A DNA stretch of 64,000 bases, taken from positions 419,390 through 483,389 of the forward strand of contig NZ_JAPSJL010000003.1 in the NCBI RefSeq assembly GCF_031178195.1, given 5' to 3'. The translations under genes and the position numbers were made by a program. The notes under the pieces are model-generated. The model was not told where the DNA came from and made no database searches. It was given only the letters and a program-made list of their open reading frames with translations. This DNA comes from Zhihengliuella sp. Lineage in GTDB: Bacteria > Actinomycetota > Actinomycetes > Actinomycetales > Micrococcaceae. The first letter of the stretch is position 1. Each line of letters begins with the position of its first letter. Shown here one piece after another: positions 27,308 through 36,513 of the stretch.

Positions 27308-28873
27308 TCAGGCGGCGGGCAGGCTGCCGCCCAGCGGGCCGGTCGCCGTCTCGGCGCTGGCGCGGACGCCGCCCTCGGCCACGAGCTGCTCGGCGGCGAG
27401 CAGGTCGGGGGAGAGGAAGCGGTCCGGGCCCGGACCGGCGACCCGCTCGCGCAGGGCGGCCAGGACGGCACCGGTGGCCGGGCCGGGCGTCAGCGGCGAG
27501 CGCAGGTCGAGCCCGCGGGCCGAGGCGACCAGTTCGATGGCCAGGACGCGGCGCAGGTTGTCCACCGAGGTGCGCAGCTTGCGGGCCGCGTGCCAGCCGA
27601 GCGAGACGTGGTCCTCCTGCATGGCCGAGGACGGGATGGAGTCCACGGAGGCCGGGACGGCGAGCCGCTTGTTCTCCGCCACCAGGGCGGCCTGCGTGTA
27701 CTGGGCGATCATCAGGCCGGAGTCCACGCCCGGGTCGTCCGCCAGGAAGGGCGGCAGGCCATGGGAGCGGGCCGGGTCCAGCAGGCGGTCGGTGCGGCGC
27801 TCCGCGATGGACGCGACGTCGGCCGAGACCACGGAGAGGAAGTCCAGCACATAGGCGACCGGAGCGCCGTGGAAGTTGCCGTTGGAAGTGACGGTGCCGT
27901 CCGGCAGGACCACGGGGTTGTCGATCGCCGCGGCGAGCTCGCGCTCGGCGACCAGGGCGGCGTGGGCGACGGTATCGCGGGCGCCGCCGGCGACCTGCGG
28001 GGAGCAGCGCAGCGAGTACGCGTCCTGCACGCGGGTGTCGCCCTCGCGGTGGCTCGCCACGATCGGGGAGTCGGCGAGCACGCGGAACATGTTGGAGGCG
28101 CTGGCGGCCTGGCCCGGGTGCGGACGCAGCGGCAGGTGCAACTCCGGGCGGAACACCTGGTCGGTGCCCAGCAGGGCCTCCACCGACATGGAGGCGGTGA
28201 TGTCCGCCGCCGTCAGCAGCTCCTCGAGGTCCTCGATGGCCAGGATCAGCTGGCCGAGCATGCCGTCGGTGCCGTTGATGAGGGCCAGGCCCTCCTTCTC
28301 CTCCAGGGTGACCGGCGTGAGGCCGGCCTCGGCGAAGAGCTCGGGGACGGGGCGCTGGACGCCGTCGCGGTCCGTGGCCTCACCCTCGCCCATCAGGACC
28401 AGGGCGCAGTGGGAGAGCGGGGCCAGGTCGCCGGAGCAGCCGAGCGAGCCGTACTCGCGCACGATCGGGGTGATGCCGGCGTTGAGCAGGCCCACCATGG
28501 TTTCCAGGACCACGGGGCGCACGCCGGTGCGGCCGGAGGCGAGGGTCTTGGCGCGCAGGAACATCAGCGCGCGGACGACCTCGCGCTCGACCGGCTCGCC
28601 GCTGCCGGCGGCATGCGAGCGGACCAGGGACTTCTGCAGCTGCACGCGCTGGTCGGTGGGGATGTGACGCGTGGCGAGGGCGCCGAAACCGGTCGAGATG
28701 CCGTAGACGGGCGTCTCGGCGTGGGCCAGGTTCTCGATGTGGGCGCGCACGCTGGCGACCTCGGCGAGGGCCTCGGGGGCGATCTCGATGCGCGCGTCGC
28801 GGCGGGCGACGGCGACGACGTCGGCGCGCGTGGCGCCGTGCGTCGAGAGGATGACGGTGGGGTTCTCGGTCAT
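27308..28873 (-). CDS. hutH: Histidine ammonia-lyase
   Basis: Removes ammonia from histidine to give urocanate. The 521-aa length is normal. The MIO cofactor forms from an internal tripeptide, here C146-S147-G148 in GSLGCSGDLAPLSH, where many homologues have Ala-Ser-Gly. VYGISTGFG and the C-terminal SSAMQEDHVSLGW are also conserved. GAAGGA precedes the ATG. It is last in the hutU-hutI-hutH order. Confidence 0.95.
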   Translation of the reverse strand: MTENPTVILSTHGATRADVVAVARRDARIEIAPEALAEVASVRAHIENLAHAETPVYGISTGFGALATRHIPTDQRVQLQKSLVRSHAAGSGEPVEREVVRALMFLRAKTLASGRTGVRPVVLETMVGLLNAGITPIVREYGSLGCSGDLAPLSHCALVLMGEGEATDRDGVQRPVPELFAEAGLTPVTLEEKEGLALINGTDGMLGQLILAIEDLEELLTAADITASMSVEALLGTDQVFRPELHLPLRPHPGQAASASNMFRVLADSPIVASHREGDTRVQDAYSLRCSPQVAGGARDTVAHAALVAERELAAAIDNPVVLPDGTVTSNGNFHGAPVAYVLDFLSVVSADVASIAERRTDRLLDPARSHGLPPFLADDPGVDSGLMIAQYTQAALVAENKRLAVPASVDSIPSSAMQEDHVSLGWHAARKLRTSVDNLRRVLAIELVASARGLDLRSPLTPGPATGAVLAALRERVAGPGPDRFLSPDLLAAEQLVAEGGVRASAETATGPLGGSLPAA

Positions 28874-28913
28874 GGTGTCCTTCAGTGGTGGTCGGAAGTC
28901 TGGTGGAGGGTGG

Positions 28914-30152
28914 TCACCGGGCGCGCACGCCGGCGCGCCAGACCGCGTGGGTCAGGGGCATGCCGGGCCGGTAGGCCAGGTGGATCGCGGCGGGGGCGTC
29001 CAGCACATGGAGATCGGCCCGGTGCCCGACGGCGACGCGGCCGATCGGCGCTTCGCCGGCGACGGGCCGGGGCCGGGTGCCGGCCGCGAGGGACTCGGCG
29101 TCGCGGCGCAGGGCGCGCGCCCCGCCGAGCGTCGCGGCCCGGATCGCCTCCTCGAGGCTGAGGTGCATCTGGAGGACGGCGGTGCCGACGCAGAAGTTCA
29201 TCGACGATGTGTAGGACGTTCCGGGGTTGCAGTTCGAGGCCAGTGCCACGGTGGCACCGGCGTCGAGCAGCCTCCGCGCCGGCGCCAGCGGCGCCCGCGT
29301 GGAGAGGTCGCAGGCCGGCAGGACGGTCGCGACCGTCTCGTGGCCCGGACGACGGCGCCCGGCGGCGTCGGTGCCCGAGGCCGCCAGGGCGGCGACGTCG
29401 TCGTCGGAGAGGAAGTTCAGGTGGTCCACCGAGGCGGCGCCGAACTCGACGGCCAGCGCCGCGCCGGCCCCCTGCTCGAGCTGGTTGCCGTGCAGGCGCA
29501 GGCCCAGGCCGGCGGCCCGGCAGGCCTCCAGCACGCGCCGCGTCTGCTCGGGTGTGAAGGCCCCGCGGTCGCAGAACACATCCGCCCAGCGCACGTGCGG
29601 CCCGACGGCGTCGAGCATCGCGCCGCACACCAGCTCGGTGTACTCCTCGGCGTCCGCGCCAGCCGGCACCAGGTGCGCGCCCAGGTATGTGACCTCGTCG
29701 GCGGACTCACCGGCGATCCGGGCGCTGCGCTCCTCGTCGGGCACGGTCAGGCCGTACCCGGTCTTCGTCTCCAGGTAGGTGGTGCCGCCGGCGACGGCCT
29801 CGGCCACGCGGCCCGCGACGAGGCCGCGGAGGCGCTCGTCGTCGGCCGCGCGGGTGGCCGAGGTGGTGACGCCGATGCCGCCGGCCGCGTAGGCCTGGCC
29901 CGCCATCCGGGCCTCGAACTCGGCGGCACGGTCGCCGTCGAACACGAGGTGGCTGTGGGAGTCGACCCAGCCGGGCAGGGCGGCGCGGCCGCCGAGGTCC
30001 ACGACGTCGTCGCAGGCCGGGGCCTCCGCGGCCGGGCCCACCCACGCGAAGAGGCCGTCCTCGATGACGACGGCGGCGTCGCGCAGGGTGCCCAGCGCGT
30101 CGTCGACCGTCGTCAGCTCGGAGAGGCCGGTCAGCAGGGTGGAGCGGCTCAT
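28914..30152 (-). CDS. hutI: Imidazolonepropionase
   Basis: Amidohydrolase that opens imidazolone propionate to formimidoylglutamate. The 412-aa protein has the metal site [12 protein letters not shown] (His-x-His), EIKTGYGL-like [27 protein letters not shown] and [16 protein letters not shown] 30152 overlaps the hutU stop. A longer frame reading back into hutU is a shadow. Confidence 0.94.
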   Translation of the reverse strand: MSRSTLLTGLSELTTVDDALGTLRDAAVVIEDGLFAWVGPAAEAPACDDVVDLGGRAALPGWVDSHSHLVFDGDRAAEFEARMAGQAYAAGGIGVTTSATRAADDERLRGLVAGRVAEAVAGGTTYLETKTGYGLTVPDEERSARIAGESADEVTYLGAHLVPAGADAEEYTELVCGAMLDAVGPHVRWADVFCDRGAFTPEQTRRVLEACRAAGLGLRLHGNQLEQGAGAALAVEFGAASVDHLNFLSDDDVAALAASGTDAAGRRRPGHETVATVLPACDLSTRAPLAPARRLLDAGATVALASNCNPGTSYTSSMNFCVGTAVLQMHLSLEEAIRAATLGGARALRRDAESLAAGTRPRPVAGEAPIGRVAVGHRADLHVLDAPAAIHLAYRPGMPLTHAVWRAGVRAR

Positions 30153-31843
30153 CGCGTCTCGCGCATCGGGATCCGGACGCCGCGCTCGGCGGCGACCTCG
30201 ACGGCGCGGTCGTAGCCGGCGTCGACGTGGCGGATGACGCCCATACCCGGGTCGTTGGTCAGCAGCGCGGTCAGCTTGGCCGCGGCCAGCTCGGTGCCGT
30301 CGGCGACGCCGACCTGACCGGCGTGGATGGAGCGGCCGATGCCCACACCGCCGCCGTGGTGAATCGAGACCCAGGTGGCGCCGGAGGAGGTCGCCGTCAG
30401 GGCGTTGAGCAGCGGCCAGTCCGCGATCGCGTCGGAGCCGTCCTTCATGGCCTCGGTCTCGCGGTACGGCGAGGCGACGGAGCCGGAGTCCAGGTGGTCG
30501 CGGCCGATGACGATCGGCGCGGAGACCTTGCCCTCGGCGACCAGCTGGTTGAACAGCAGGCCGGCCTGGTGGCGCTCGCCGTAGCCGAGCCAGCAGATGC
30601 GCGCCGGCAGGCCCTCGAACTCCACGTGCTCCTGGGCGGCGTCGATCCACCGGTGCAGGTGCTCGTTCTCGGGGAAGAGCTCCTTGATGGCCTCGTCGGT
30701 GACGCGGATGTCCTCCGGGTCGCCGGAGAGCGCGACCCAGCGGAACGGGCCGAGGCCCTCGCAGAAGAGCGGGCGGATGTAGGCCGGGACGAAGCCCGGG
30801 AACTCGAAGGCCCGCTCGTAGCCGGCGTGGCGCGCCTCGTCGCGGATCGAGTTGCCGTAGTCGAAGACCTCGGCGCCCTCGTCCTGGAACTCGACCATCG
30901 CGCGGACCTGGGCCGCCATGGCCTCGCGGGACTTCTTGGTGAAGCCCTCGGCGTCGGCGTCGGCCTCGCGCTGCCACTCGTCGACCGTGTACTCGGTCGG
31001 CAGGTAGGACAGCGGATCGTGGGCGGAGGTCTGGTCAGTCACGATGTCGACGGCGATCTCGCCGGCGCGGTGGCGGCGCAGGAGCTCGCCGAAGACCTCG
31101 GCGGCGTTGCCGACGTAGCCGACGGAGAGGGCGCGGCGCTCGTTCTTCGCGGCGGTCACCTTGGCGAGCGCGGCGTCGAGGTCCGTCTCGACGTCGTCGA
31201 GGTAGCGCTTGGCCTGGCGGCGGCGCAGGCGGGTCTCGTCGACGTCGACGATCAGGCAGGCGCCGCCGTTGAGCGTCACGGCCAGCGGCTGGGCGCCGCC
31301 CATGCCGCCGCAGCCGCCGGTCAGGGTCAGGGTGCCGGCGAGGGTCGGCTCGGAGATGCGTCCGTCGGCGTGCATCTTCTTGGCGACGGCGGCGAACGTC
31401 TCGTAGGTGCCCTGCAGGATGCCCTGCGTGGCGATGTAGATCCAGGAGCCGGCCGTCATCTGGCCGTACATGGTCAGGCCCTCGGCCTCGAGCTTGCGGA
31501 ACTCCGGCCAGTTGGCCCAGTCGCCGACGAGGTTGGAGTTGGCGATCAGCACGCGCGGGGCCCACGCGTTGGTGCGGAAGACGCCGACGGGCTTGCCGGA
31601 CTGGACCAGGAGGGTCTCGTCCTCCTCGAGGTCCTTCAGGGTCTCGACGATCGCGTCGTAGGCCTCCCACGAGCGGGCGGCGCGGCCGGTGCCGCCGTAG
31701 ACCACCAGGTCGTCGGGGCGCTCGGCGACCTCGGGGTCGAGGTTGTTCATCAGCATGCGCAGGGGGGCCTCGGTCTGCCAGCTCTTGGCGCTGAGATCGG
31801 TGCCGCGGTCGGCGCGGACGGGGCGTGCTCCGGGGAGGGCCAT
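30149..31843 (-). CDS. hutU: Urocanate hydratase
   Basis: NAD+-dependent urocanase, second step of the hut pathway. The 564-aa protein has [16 protein letters not shown] (NAD site), [33 protein letters not shown] and the C-terminal [22 protein letters not shown] precedes the ATG. It is first of hutU-hutI-hutH. A palindromic candidate operator lies 111 bp upstream, between it and the IclR gene. Confidence 0.96.
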   Translation of the reverse strand: MALPGARPVRADRGTDLSAKSWQTEAPLRMLMNNLDPEVAERPDDLVVYGGTGRAARSWEAYDAIVETLKDLEEDETLLVQSGKPVGVFRTNAWAPRVLIANSNLVGDWANWPEFRKLEAEGLTMYGQMTAGSWIYIATQGILQGTYETFAAVAKKMHADGRISEPTLAGTLTLTGGCGGMGGAQPLAVTLNGGACLIVDVDETRLRRRQAKRYLDDVETDLDAALAKVTAAKNERRALSVGYVGNAAEVFGELLRRHRAGEIAVDIVTDQTSAHDPLSYLPTEYTVDEWQREADADAEGFTKKSREAMAAQVRAMVEFQDEGAEVFDYGNSIRDEARHAGYERAFEFPGFVPAYIRPLFCEGLGPFRWVALSGDPEDIRVTDEAIKELFPENEHLHRWIDAAQEHVEFEGLPARICWLGYGERHQAGLLFNQLVAEGKVSAPIVIGRDHLDSGSVASPYRETEAMKDGSDAIADWPLLNALTATSSGATWVSIHHGGGVGIGRSIHAGQVGVADGTELAAAKLTALLTNDPGMGVIRHVDAGYDRAVEVAAERGVRIPMRETR

Positions 31844-31953
31844 GGTGATTCCTTCGGCGTCGGGGAGGCGTGCGTCGTCGCAGGCCTCGGAACTGCTGTC
31901 CCGTCTATCTGAGCACGCACGGGCGGGGTCGCGGGAGGGCCTCCGGGACGCTG

Positions 31954-31971
31954 TGTCCGGTATTCCAGACA
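31954..31971. promoter_or_regulatory. Candidate IclR operator upstream of hutU
   Basis: TGTCCGGTATTCCAGACA is an 18-bp near-perfect palindrome (one arm mismatch). It resembles the 13-of-18 copy at 32798. Confidence 0.6.
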
Positions 31972-31975
31972 GGGT

Positions 31976-32749
31976 TCAGGCGGTGCGGGGGCCGTGCAGG
32001 CGCTGGGAGAGGGCGTCCGCGGTCTGGCGCAGGCGCTCGATGATGTGCTCGCGGCGCTCGGGCTCCATCCGGTACGCCAGATAGGTCACCGCGAGGCCGG
32101 CGACGGGCAGCCCCCGGTGGTCGAGCGCGGCCATGCCGACCGACGCGAAGTCGTCCGTGACGTCGCCGTCCTCCTCGGCCCAGCCGCGCTCGCGGGTCCG
32201 GCGCAGCTCCGCGGCCAGCTGCTGCGGGCCGGTGATGAGCGTCCGCGCCGAGCGGGTGCCGAACGACTGCCGATTCGGGTAGAGGGCCCGGAGCTGCGCC
32301 GGGGAGAGACGCGCCAGCATGGAGCGCCCGGACGCGGTGAGATGCGCCGGCATGCGGACCCCGACGTCGGTCACGAGGCTGGGGCGGTGCCGGGCCCGCT
32401 CCTCGACCAGGTAGACGACCTCGTGCCCGTCGAGCACGGCCAGGTGGGCGCTCTCGCCGACGTCGTCGACCAGCGTGCGCAGCATCGGCGCGGCCAAGCG
32501 GGCGAGTCGGTCCTGGCGGACGTACGCGTTCGAGAGCTCGAAGGCGCTGACGCCCAGACCGTAGAGGTGCTCCTCGGGCAGGTGGACCACGAAGCCCTGG
32601 GCCTCCATGACGGCCAGCAGGTGGTAGACGCTGGAGCGCGGCAGCTCGAGCTCGCGGGCGATCGCCGCTGCGCTCACGGGGCGATGGCGCTCGGCCAGCC
32701 AGCGCAGGATGCGCAGGGTGTTCTCGGCGGCGGGGACCTTGGAGGCCAC
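31976..32749 (-). CDS. IclR family regulator, probably of the hut genes
   Basis: 257-aa regulator. The N-terminal winged helix reads NTLRILRWLAERHRPVSAAAIAREL and SSVYHLLAVMEAQGFV. A C-terminal IclR effector domain follows. Start GTG 32749 lies 5 nt after GAGGAG; the frame continues upstream without homology. It is directly upstream of hutU on the same strand, so a role in hut control is inferred. The ligand is unknown (histidine or urocanate are plausible). Confidence 0.88.
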   Translation of the reverse strand: MASKVPAAENTLRILRWLAERHRPVSAAAIARELELPRSSVYHLLAVMEAQGFVVHLPEEHLYGLGVSAFELSNAYVRQDRLARLAAPMLRTLVDDVGESAHLAVLDGHEVVYLVEERARHRPSLVTDVGVRMPAHLTASGRSMLARLSPAQLRALYPNRQSFGTRSARTLITGPQQLAAELRRTRERGWAEEDGDVTDDFASVGMAALDHRGLPVAGLAVTYLAYRMEPERREHIIERLRQTADALSQRLHGPRTA

Positions 32750-32797
32750 GGCGACTCCTCGGGACGACGGGACGGGCCGCGCTGCGGCTCCGGAACC

Positions 32798-32815
32798 TAT
32801 CTTGTATCCCAGACT
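32798..32815. promoter_or_regulatory. Second candidate IclR operator
   Basis: TATCTTGTATCCCAGACT shares 13 of 18 positions with the hutU-side palindrome. It lies 49 bp upstream of the IclR gene start, so autoregulation is possible. It is also 40 bp from the divergent SseB-like gene. Confidence 0.45.
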
Positions 32816-32854
32816 GCCCCGCTGCCAAGTGGGCCCGCCGATAGCATGGAGCCC

Positions 32855-33739
32855 ATGACTGACACCAGCCCCGGATCCGACGGCGGCGCGCAGCGCCATC
32901 TGCCCGGCCACATCGCGGCGGCGCTGGCGCGGGCGGGCGAGCGGACCGACTCGGCCGGGCAGCCCTGGGAGGGGCGGGACCTCTCCGGCGAGGGGAACCC
33001 GCTGCACAACTTCGACGACGACGACGGCCTCACCGATGCCGGGTACGCCGCCGCGTTGGCGGACCTGGTCGCCGGGCGGGGGAGTGAGGAGGCGGTGATC
33101 GCCTCGCTCGCGACGGCCCGCGTGTTCGTCCCGGTCGTCGCCTCGCTCGCCGAGGGCGGGATCGGCGAGCACGGCTTCGCCGAGGACAAGGAGGCGGACA
33201 TGGCTCTGGTGACCATCAAGGCCCCGGACGGCCGCTCCGCCCTGCCCGTTTTCACCTCGGTCGCCGCGCTGCAGGCGTGGCATCCGGAGGCCCGCCCGGT
33301 GGCCGTGTTCGCGCCCCGGGCGGCACTCTCGGCGGTGCAGGAGGAGGCCCAGCTCCTCGTCGTGGACCCCGGTGCGGACGTCACCTTCGTGGTCCGCCGG
33401 CCGGCCCTGTGGTCGCTGGCCCAGCAGCGGACCTGGACTCCGAGCTACCGGGACGAGGGCCTCGTGGAGCTCGTGCAGCGGGTCGCGACCGCCGACGAGG
33501 CCGTCCAGGTGCTGGCCCTGTCGCCGGGCGGCGGCGTCGCCAGCCGCAGCCGGAGCGGCGACGTCCTCGCCGGCGGCGGCGCCGGGCCGGAGCTGCGCCT
33601 GACTGTGACCTTTCGCCCGGGGGTCCCGCCGGAGGCGGCCCGCGAGGTGGCGGGGCGACTGCAGCAGCAGCTGTCCGCCACCCGCGAATTCGCCGAGGCC
33701 GTCGACTCGCTCGAGATCCGGCTCGCCTCCGCGTCCTAA
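32855..33739 (+). CDS. SseB family protein
   Basis: 294-aa protein with an SseB N-terminal-type domain around residues 60-160 (RVFVPVVAS, ALPVFTSVAALQAWHPEARPV). Family function is unclear outside enhanced serine sensitivity in E. coli. ATG 32855 is chosen: TAGCAT ends 7 nt before it. An in-frame ATG 9 bp upstream overlaps that element. It converges with the DUF1844 gene. Confidence 0.82.
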   Translation: MTDTSPGSDGGAQRHLPGHIAAALARAGERTDSAGQPWEGRDLSGEGNPLHNFDDDDGLTDAGYAAALADLVAGRGSEEAVIASLATARVFVPVVASLAEGGIGEHGFAEDKEADMALVTIKAPDGRSALPVFTSVAALQAWHPEARPVAVFAPRAALSAVQEEAQLLVVDPGADVTFVVRRPALWSLAQQRTWTPSYRDEGLVELVQRVATADEAVQVLALSPGGGVASRSRSGDVLAGGGAGPELRLTVTFRPGVPPEAAREVAGRLQQQLSATREFAEAVDSLEIRLASAS

Positions 33740-33804
33740 AAGAGCGGAGGGCCGGACGGTTCAGCCCGGCACCGGTTGCCCCCCCGGGGGCACGCGCCGC
33801 TTAA

Positions 33805-33846
33805 ACACCGAGGGCGGCCCCCGCTGTGCGGGGCCGCCCTCGGTGT
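33805..33846. terminator. Bidirectional terminator between SseB-like and DUF1844 genes
   Basis: Perfect 17-bp inverted repeat (arms 33805-33821 and 33830-33846), 8-nt loop, between convergent genes. Confidence 0.85.
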
Positions 33847-33873
33847 ACGGACTGCTGGAGTCCTCGGTGCGTC

Positions 33874-34239
33874 CTAGTTGACCGGGCCCGTGTACTTCTC
33901 GCCGGGGCCCTGGCCGGGTGCATCGGGAATCAGCGAGGCCTCGCGGAACGCCAGCTGGAGCGACCGCAGGCCGTCGCGCAGCGGGGCCGCGTGCTGGCTG
34001 CCCACCTCCGGGGCGGCCGCGGTGATCAGGCCCGCCAGGCCCGTGATCAGCTTGCGGGCCTCGTCGAGATCCTTGAGTTCCTCGGCGTCGGGCCCCTCGG
34101 CGAGGCCGCACTTGACGGCCGCGGCGCTCATGAGGTGCACGGCCGCCGTCGTGATGACCTCGACGGCGGGGACCTCGGCGATGTCGCGGACGGCCGCGGA
34201 CTCGGGGGCGCTGACCGGATTGGTTTCTTCGGTGCTCAT
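33874..34239 (-). CDS. DUF1844 domain protein
   Basis: 121-aa protein. The DUF1844 pattern is VITTAAVHLMSAAAVKCGL followed by LDEARKLITGLAGLI. The start MSTEETNPV at 34239 is used because the upstream part of the frame has no homology. The family has no known function but is regularly found beside infC in actinobacteria, here divergent from it. Confidence 0.85.
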   Translation of the reverse strand: MSTEETNPVSAPESAAVRDIAEVPAVEVITTAAVHLMSAAAVKCGLAEGPDAEELKDLDEARKLITGLAGLITAAAPEVGSQHAAPLRDGLRSLQLAFREASLIPDAPGQGPGEKYTGPVN

Positions 34240-34401
34240 ACTGCTAAGCTTGGCACAGACCGACTTGAAACGTGCATTCGCATGCCATGGGTCCCGACCG
34301 CTCGGCGGCCGGGAGCGGGGCGTCGATTCACGGATCGAGCATGCAAGTGGAGGCCAACTCCCACCCGCTGCGACCGCGACAGGCCGCCGGGTCGATTCGG
34401 T

Positions 34402-34442
34402 ACCGGAGACCACGCGTCTCCGGTCCGCACCCTACGGTGCGG
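34402..34442 (+). promoter_or_regulatory. Two adjacent hairpins in the infC leader
   Basis: ACCGGAGAC/GTCTCCGGT (9-bp stem, 5-nt loop) is followed immediately by CCGCACC/GGTGCGG (7-bp stem, 4-nt loop), both perfect. Confidence 0.6.
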
Positions 34443-34456
34443 GCAATCGAATTCAT

Positions 34457-34489
34457 GGCCTCCGCCTGCCTCGCAGACGGAGGCCTTTT
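34457..34489 (+). terminator. Terminator-like hairpin in the infC leader
   Basis: Stem GGCCTCCG/CGGAGGCC continues through one C-A mismatch into CTGC/GCAG with a 3-nt loop, and is followed by TTTTC. It lies 46 bp before infC, so it probably acts as an attenuator. Confidence 0.65.
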
Positions 34490-34534
34490 CCGTTGGCGGG
34501 CGGCATCCAGTACACGAACAAGCAGGAGTGACAC

Positions 34535-35260
34535 ATCAGCGATCCACGCATTAACGATCGAATCCGCGTCTCCGAGGTGCGGTTGGTTGGACCGAACGGT
34601 GAACAGGTGGGCGTAGTTCCCACGGACGACGCGTTGCGTCTCGCGGCGGAAGCCGACTTGGACCTGGTCGAGGTTGCGCCCAATGCGAAGCCTCCGGTGT
34701 GCAAGCTGATGGACTACGGCAAGTTCAAGTACGAGGCCGCCGTCAAGGCTCGCGAGTCCCGGAAGAACCAGACGAACACGGTTCTGAAGGAGGTCCGCTT
34801 CCGCCTCAAGATCGACAAGCACGATTACGAGACGAAGAAGGGCCATGCTCTCCGCTTCCTGGCGGCGGGCGACAAGGTCAAGGCCATGATCCAGTTCCGC
34901 GGCCGTGAGCAGCAGCGCCCCGAGATGGGCATCCGCCTGCTGCAGAAGTTCGCCGAGGACGTCGCCGAGGTCGGTGCCGTGGAGTCCACTCCGCGGATCG
35001 ACGGCCGCAACATGGTCATGGTGATCGGCCCGCTCAAGACGAAGGCGGAGGCCAAGGCCGACGCGCGTCGTCAGGAGCAGAAGGACGAGGCCCGCCGTGC
35101 CCGCAAGGAGCGCGTCGACACGCAGCAGGGCGAGCCGGAGATGACGCAGTCGCTCGCGGACAACATGTCCGAAGAGGACCGCGCGAAGCTGGCCCAGGCG
35201 TCCGGGGAGTCCGCCGAGGCGGCCGAGCCGGAGACGCCCAAGTCGGGAGAGGCCGAGTAA
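34535..35260 (+). CDS. infC: Translation initiation factor IF-3 (ATC start)
   Basis: 241-aa IF-3 controlling start-codon and subunit selection. The conserved N-terminus [20 protein letters not shown] begins directly after ATC 34535, which sits 6 nt after an AGGAG Shine-Dalgarno. No ATG or GTG precedes it in frame. GTG 34577 would remove conserved residues. Unusual start codons are known for infC (AUU in E. coli) and permit autoregulation. The C-terminus carries a charged extension beyond the IF3-C domain. Confidence 0.93.
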   Translation: MSDPRINDRIRVSEVRLVGPNGEQVGVVPTDDALRLAAEADLDLVEVAPNAKPPVCKLMDYGKFKYEAAVKARESRKNQTNTVLKEVRFRLKIDKHDYETKKGHALRFLAAGDKVKAMIQFRGREQQRPEMGIRLLQKFAEDVAEVGAVESTPRIDGRNMVMVIGPLKTKAEAKADARRQEQKDEARRARKERVDTQQGEPEMTQSLADNMSEEDRAKLAQASGESAEAAEPETPKSGEAE

Positions 35261-35362
35261 CCCTCGGCTCGAACTCCTCCGCCTGCCGCTGCGACGGCGG
35301 GCGGCACCAGAAGTTTCACTCGTCGCGGATGCGTCCGTGACGGAGTGCGCATTCACCCTGGA

Positions 35363-35384
35363 GGGCATCCGAGCACGGATGCCC
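35363..35384 (+). promoter_or_regulatory. Hairpin between infC and rpmI
   Basis: GGGCATCCG-AGCA-CGGATGCCC, a perfect 9-bp stem with a 4-nt loop, 52 bp before rpmI. It could be an L20-type autoregulatory structure or a processing site. Confidence 0.4.
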
Positions 35385-35436
35385 GCAACAGATCCCCGGC
35401 CTTCCGGCACGGGAGCACGTAAGGAGAACGGCGGAT

Positions 35437-35631
35437 ATGCCGAAGTTCAAGACTCACAGCGGTGCCAAGAAGCGCTTCAAGCTCACCGGCAGCGGCAAGC
35501 TCAAGCGCCAGCAGGCCAACCGCCGCCACTACCTGGAGCACAAGCCCTCCACGCTGACCCGCCGCCTCAAGAGCGACCAGCTGGTCGCCAAGGCGGACGT
35601 GAAGACCATCAAGCGGATGCTGGGCCTCTAG
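35437..35631 (+). CDS. rpmI: 50S ribosomal protein L35
   Basis: 64-aa bL35 with the normal sequence [20 protein letters not shown] and the C-terminal [15 protein letters not shown] precedes the ATG. It is the second gene of the conserved infC-rpmI-rplT operon. Confidence 0.97.
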   Translation: MPKFKTHSGAKKRFKLTGSGKLKRQQANRRHYLEHKPSTLTRRLKSDQLVAKADVKTIKRMLGL

Positions 35632-35718
35632 GCCGCACGGCCACCGGACGAAGACAGACACCCGTCCCGCAGGACGCCCCCACGGGCGCGCGGGACAACT
35701 AGATAAAGGAGTACACAC

Positions 35719-36387
35719 GTGGCACGTGTGAAGCGGGCGGTCAACGCCCACAAGAAGCGTCGCGTCGTTCTGGAGCGCGCCAAGGGCTACCGCGGTCAGC
35801 GTTCGCGCCTGTACCGCAAGGCGAAGGAGCAGCTGCTCCACTCGTTCGTCTACAGCTACAACGACCGCCGCAAGCGCAAGGGCGACTTCCGCCGCCTGTG
35901 GATCCAGCGCATCAACGCTGCAGCCCGCGCCAACGGCATGACCTACAACCGCCTGATCCAGGGCCTCAAGGCCGCCGAGATCGAGGTCGACCGCCGCATG
36001 CTGGCCGAGCTGGCCGTCTCCGACGCCGCCACGTTCACCACGCTGGTCAAGCTGGCCAAGGACGCCCTGCCGAGCGACGTCAACGCGCCGGCCGCCAAGG
36101 CCGCCCAGTCTGCTCCGGCCGCCAAGAGCGCCCCGGCCCCGAAGGCCGCTCCGGCCGCCGCCGGCGACATCGCCGTCTCGGACAACGAGGGCGCCGTGAA
36201 GGCCGTCGAGGGTGAGGACGCGCCCGAGGGCTACGTCATCAAGGGCAACCAGTCGAAGAAGTACCACGTGCCGGGTTCGACCTGGTACGACCAGACCACC
36301 GCCGAGTGGTGGTTCAACTCGGTCGAGGCCGCCAAGGCCGCCGGCTTCGAGCCCGCCGGTGGCGAGTCGCGCCAGCAGTGGAAGTAG
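35719..36387 (+). CDS. rplT: 50S ribosomal protein L20 with C-terminal extra domain
   Basis: 222-aa protein. Residues 1-118 are ordinary bL20 ([15 protein letters not shown] through [10 protein letters not shown]), which normally ends near here. An Ala/Pro/Lys-rich linker follows (about 119-150), then an acidic stretch. A compact domain occupies about 168-215: [20 protein letters not shown], then [18 protein letters not shown]. This looks like the small YHxPGS...AGF modules attached to secreted nucleases and other actinobacterial proteins. No stop or frameshift separates the parts. Start GTG follows AAAGGAG. Confidence 0.93.
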   Translation: MARVKRAVNAHKKRRVVLERAKGYRGQRSRLYRKAKEQLLHSFVYSYNDRRKRKGDFRRLWIQRINAAARANGMTYNRLIQGLKAAEIEVDRRMLAELAVSDAATFTTLVKLAKDALPSDVNAPAAKAAQSAPAAKSAPAPKAAPAAAGDIAVSDNEGAVKAVEGEDAPEGYVIKGNQSKKYHVPGSTWYDQTTAEWWFNSVEAAKAAGFEPAGGESRQQWK

Positions 36388-36429
36388 GTCGGACTCGCGT
36401 CTGACACTCCGGCCGCCAGGCCGACGCTC

Positions 36430-36459
36430 GAGGGGCGGGATCCGCGGATCCCGCCCCTC
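36430..36459 (+). terminator. Terminator after rplT
   Basis: Perfect inverted repeat GAGGGGCGGGATCC and its complement around a GC centre, followed by TTC, 43 bp after the rplT stop. Confidence 0.8.
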
Positions 36460-36513
36460 TTCGCATGTCCTCCCCGGCATCGCCCGGGACCTCCACCAGA
36501 TAGGGTCACTCGC

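Noticed and set aside
33777-33793. TGCCCCCC/GGGGGCA self-complementary run
   Set aside because: Very short loop and no U-tract. The adjacent 17-bp hairpin explains termination better.
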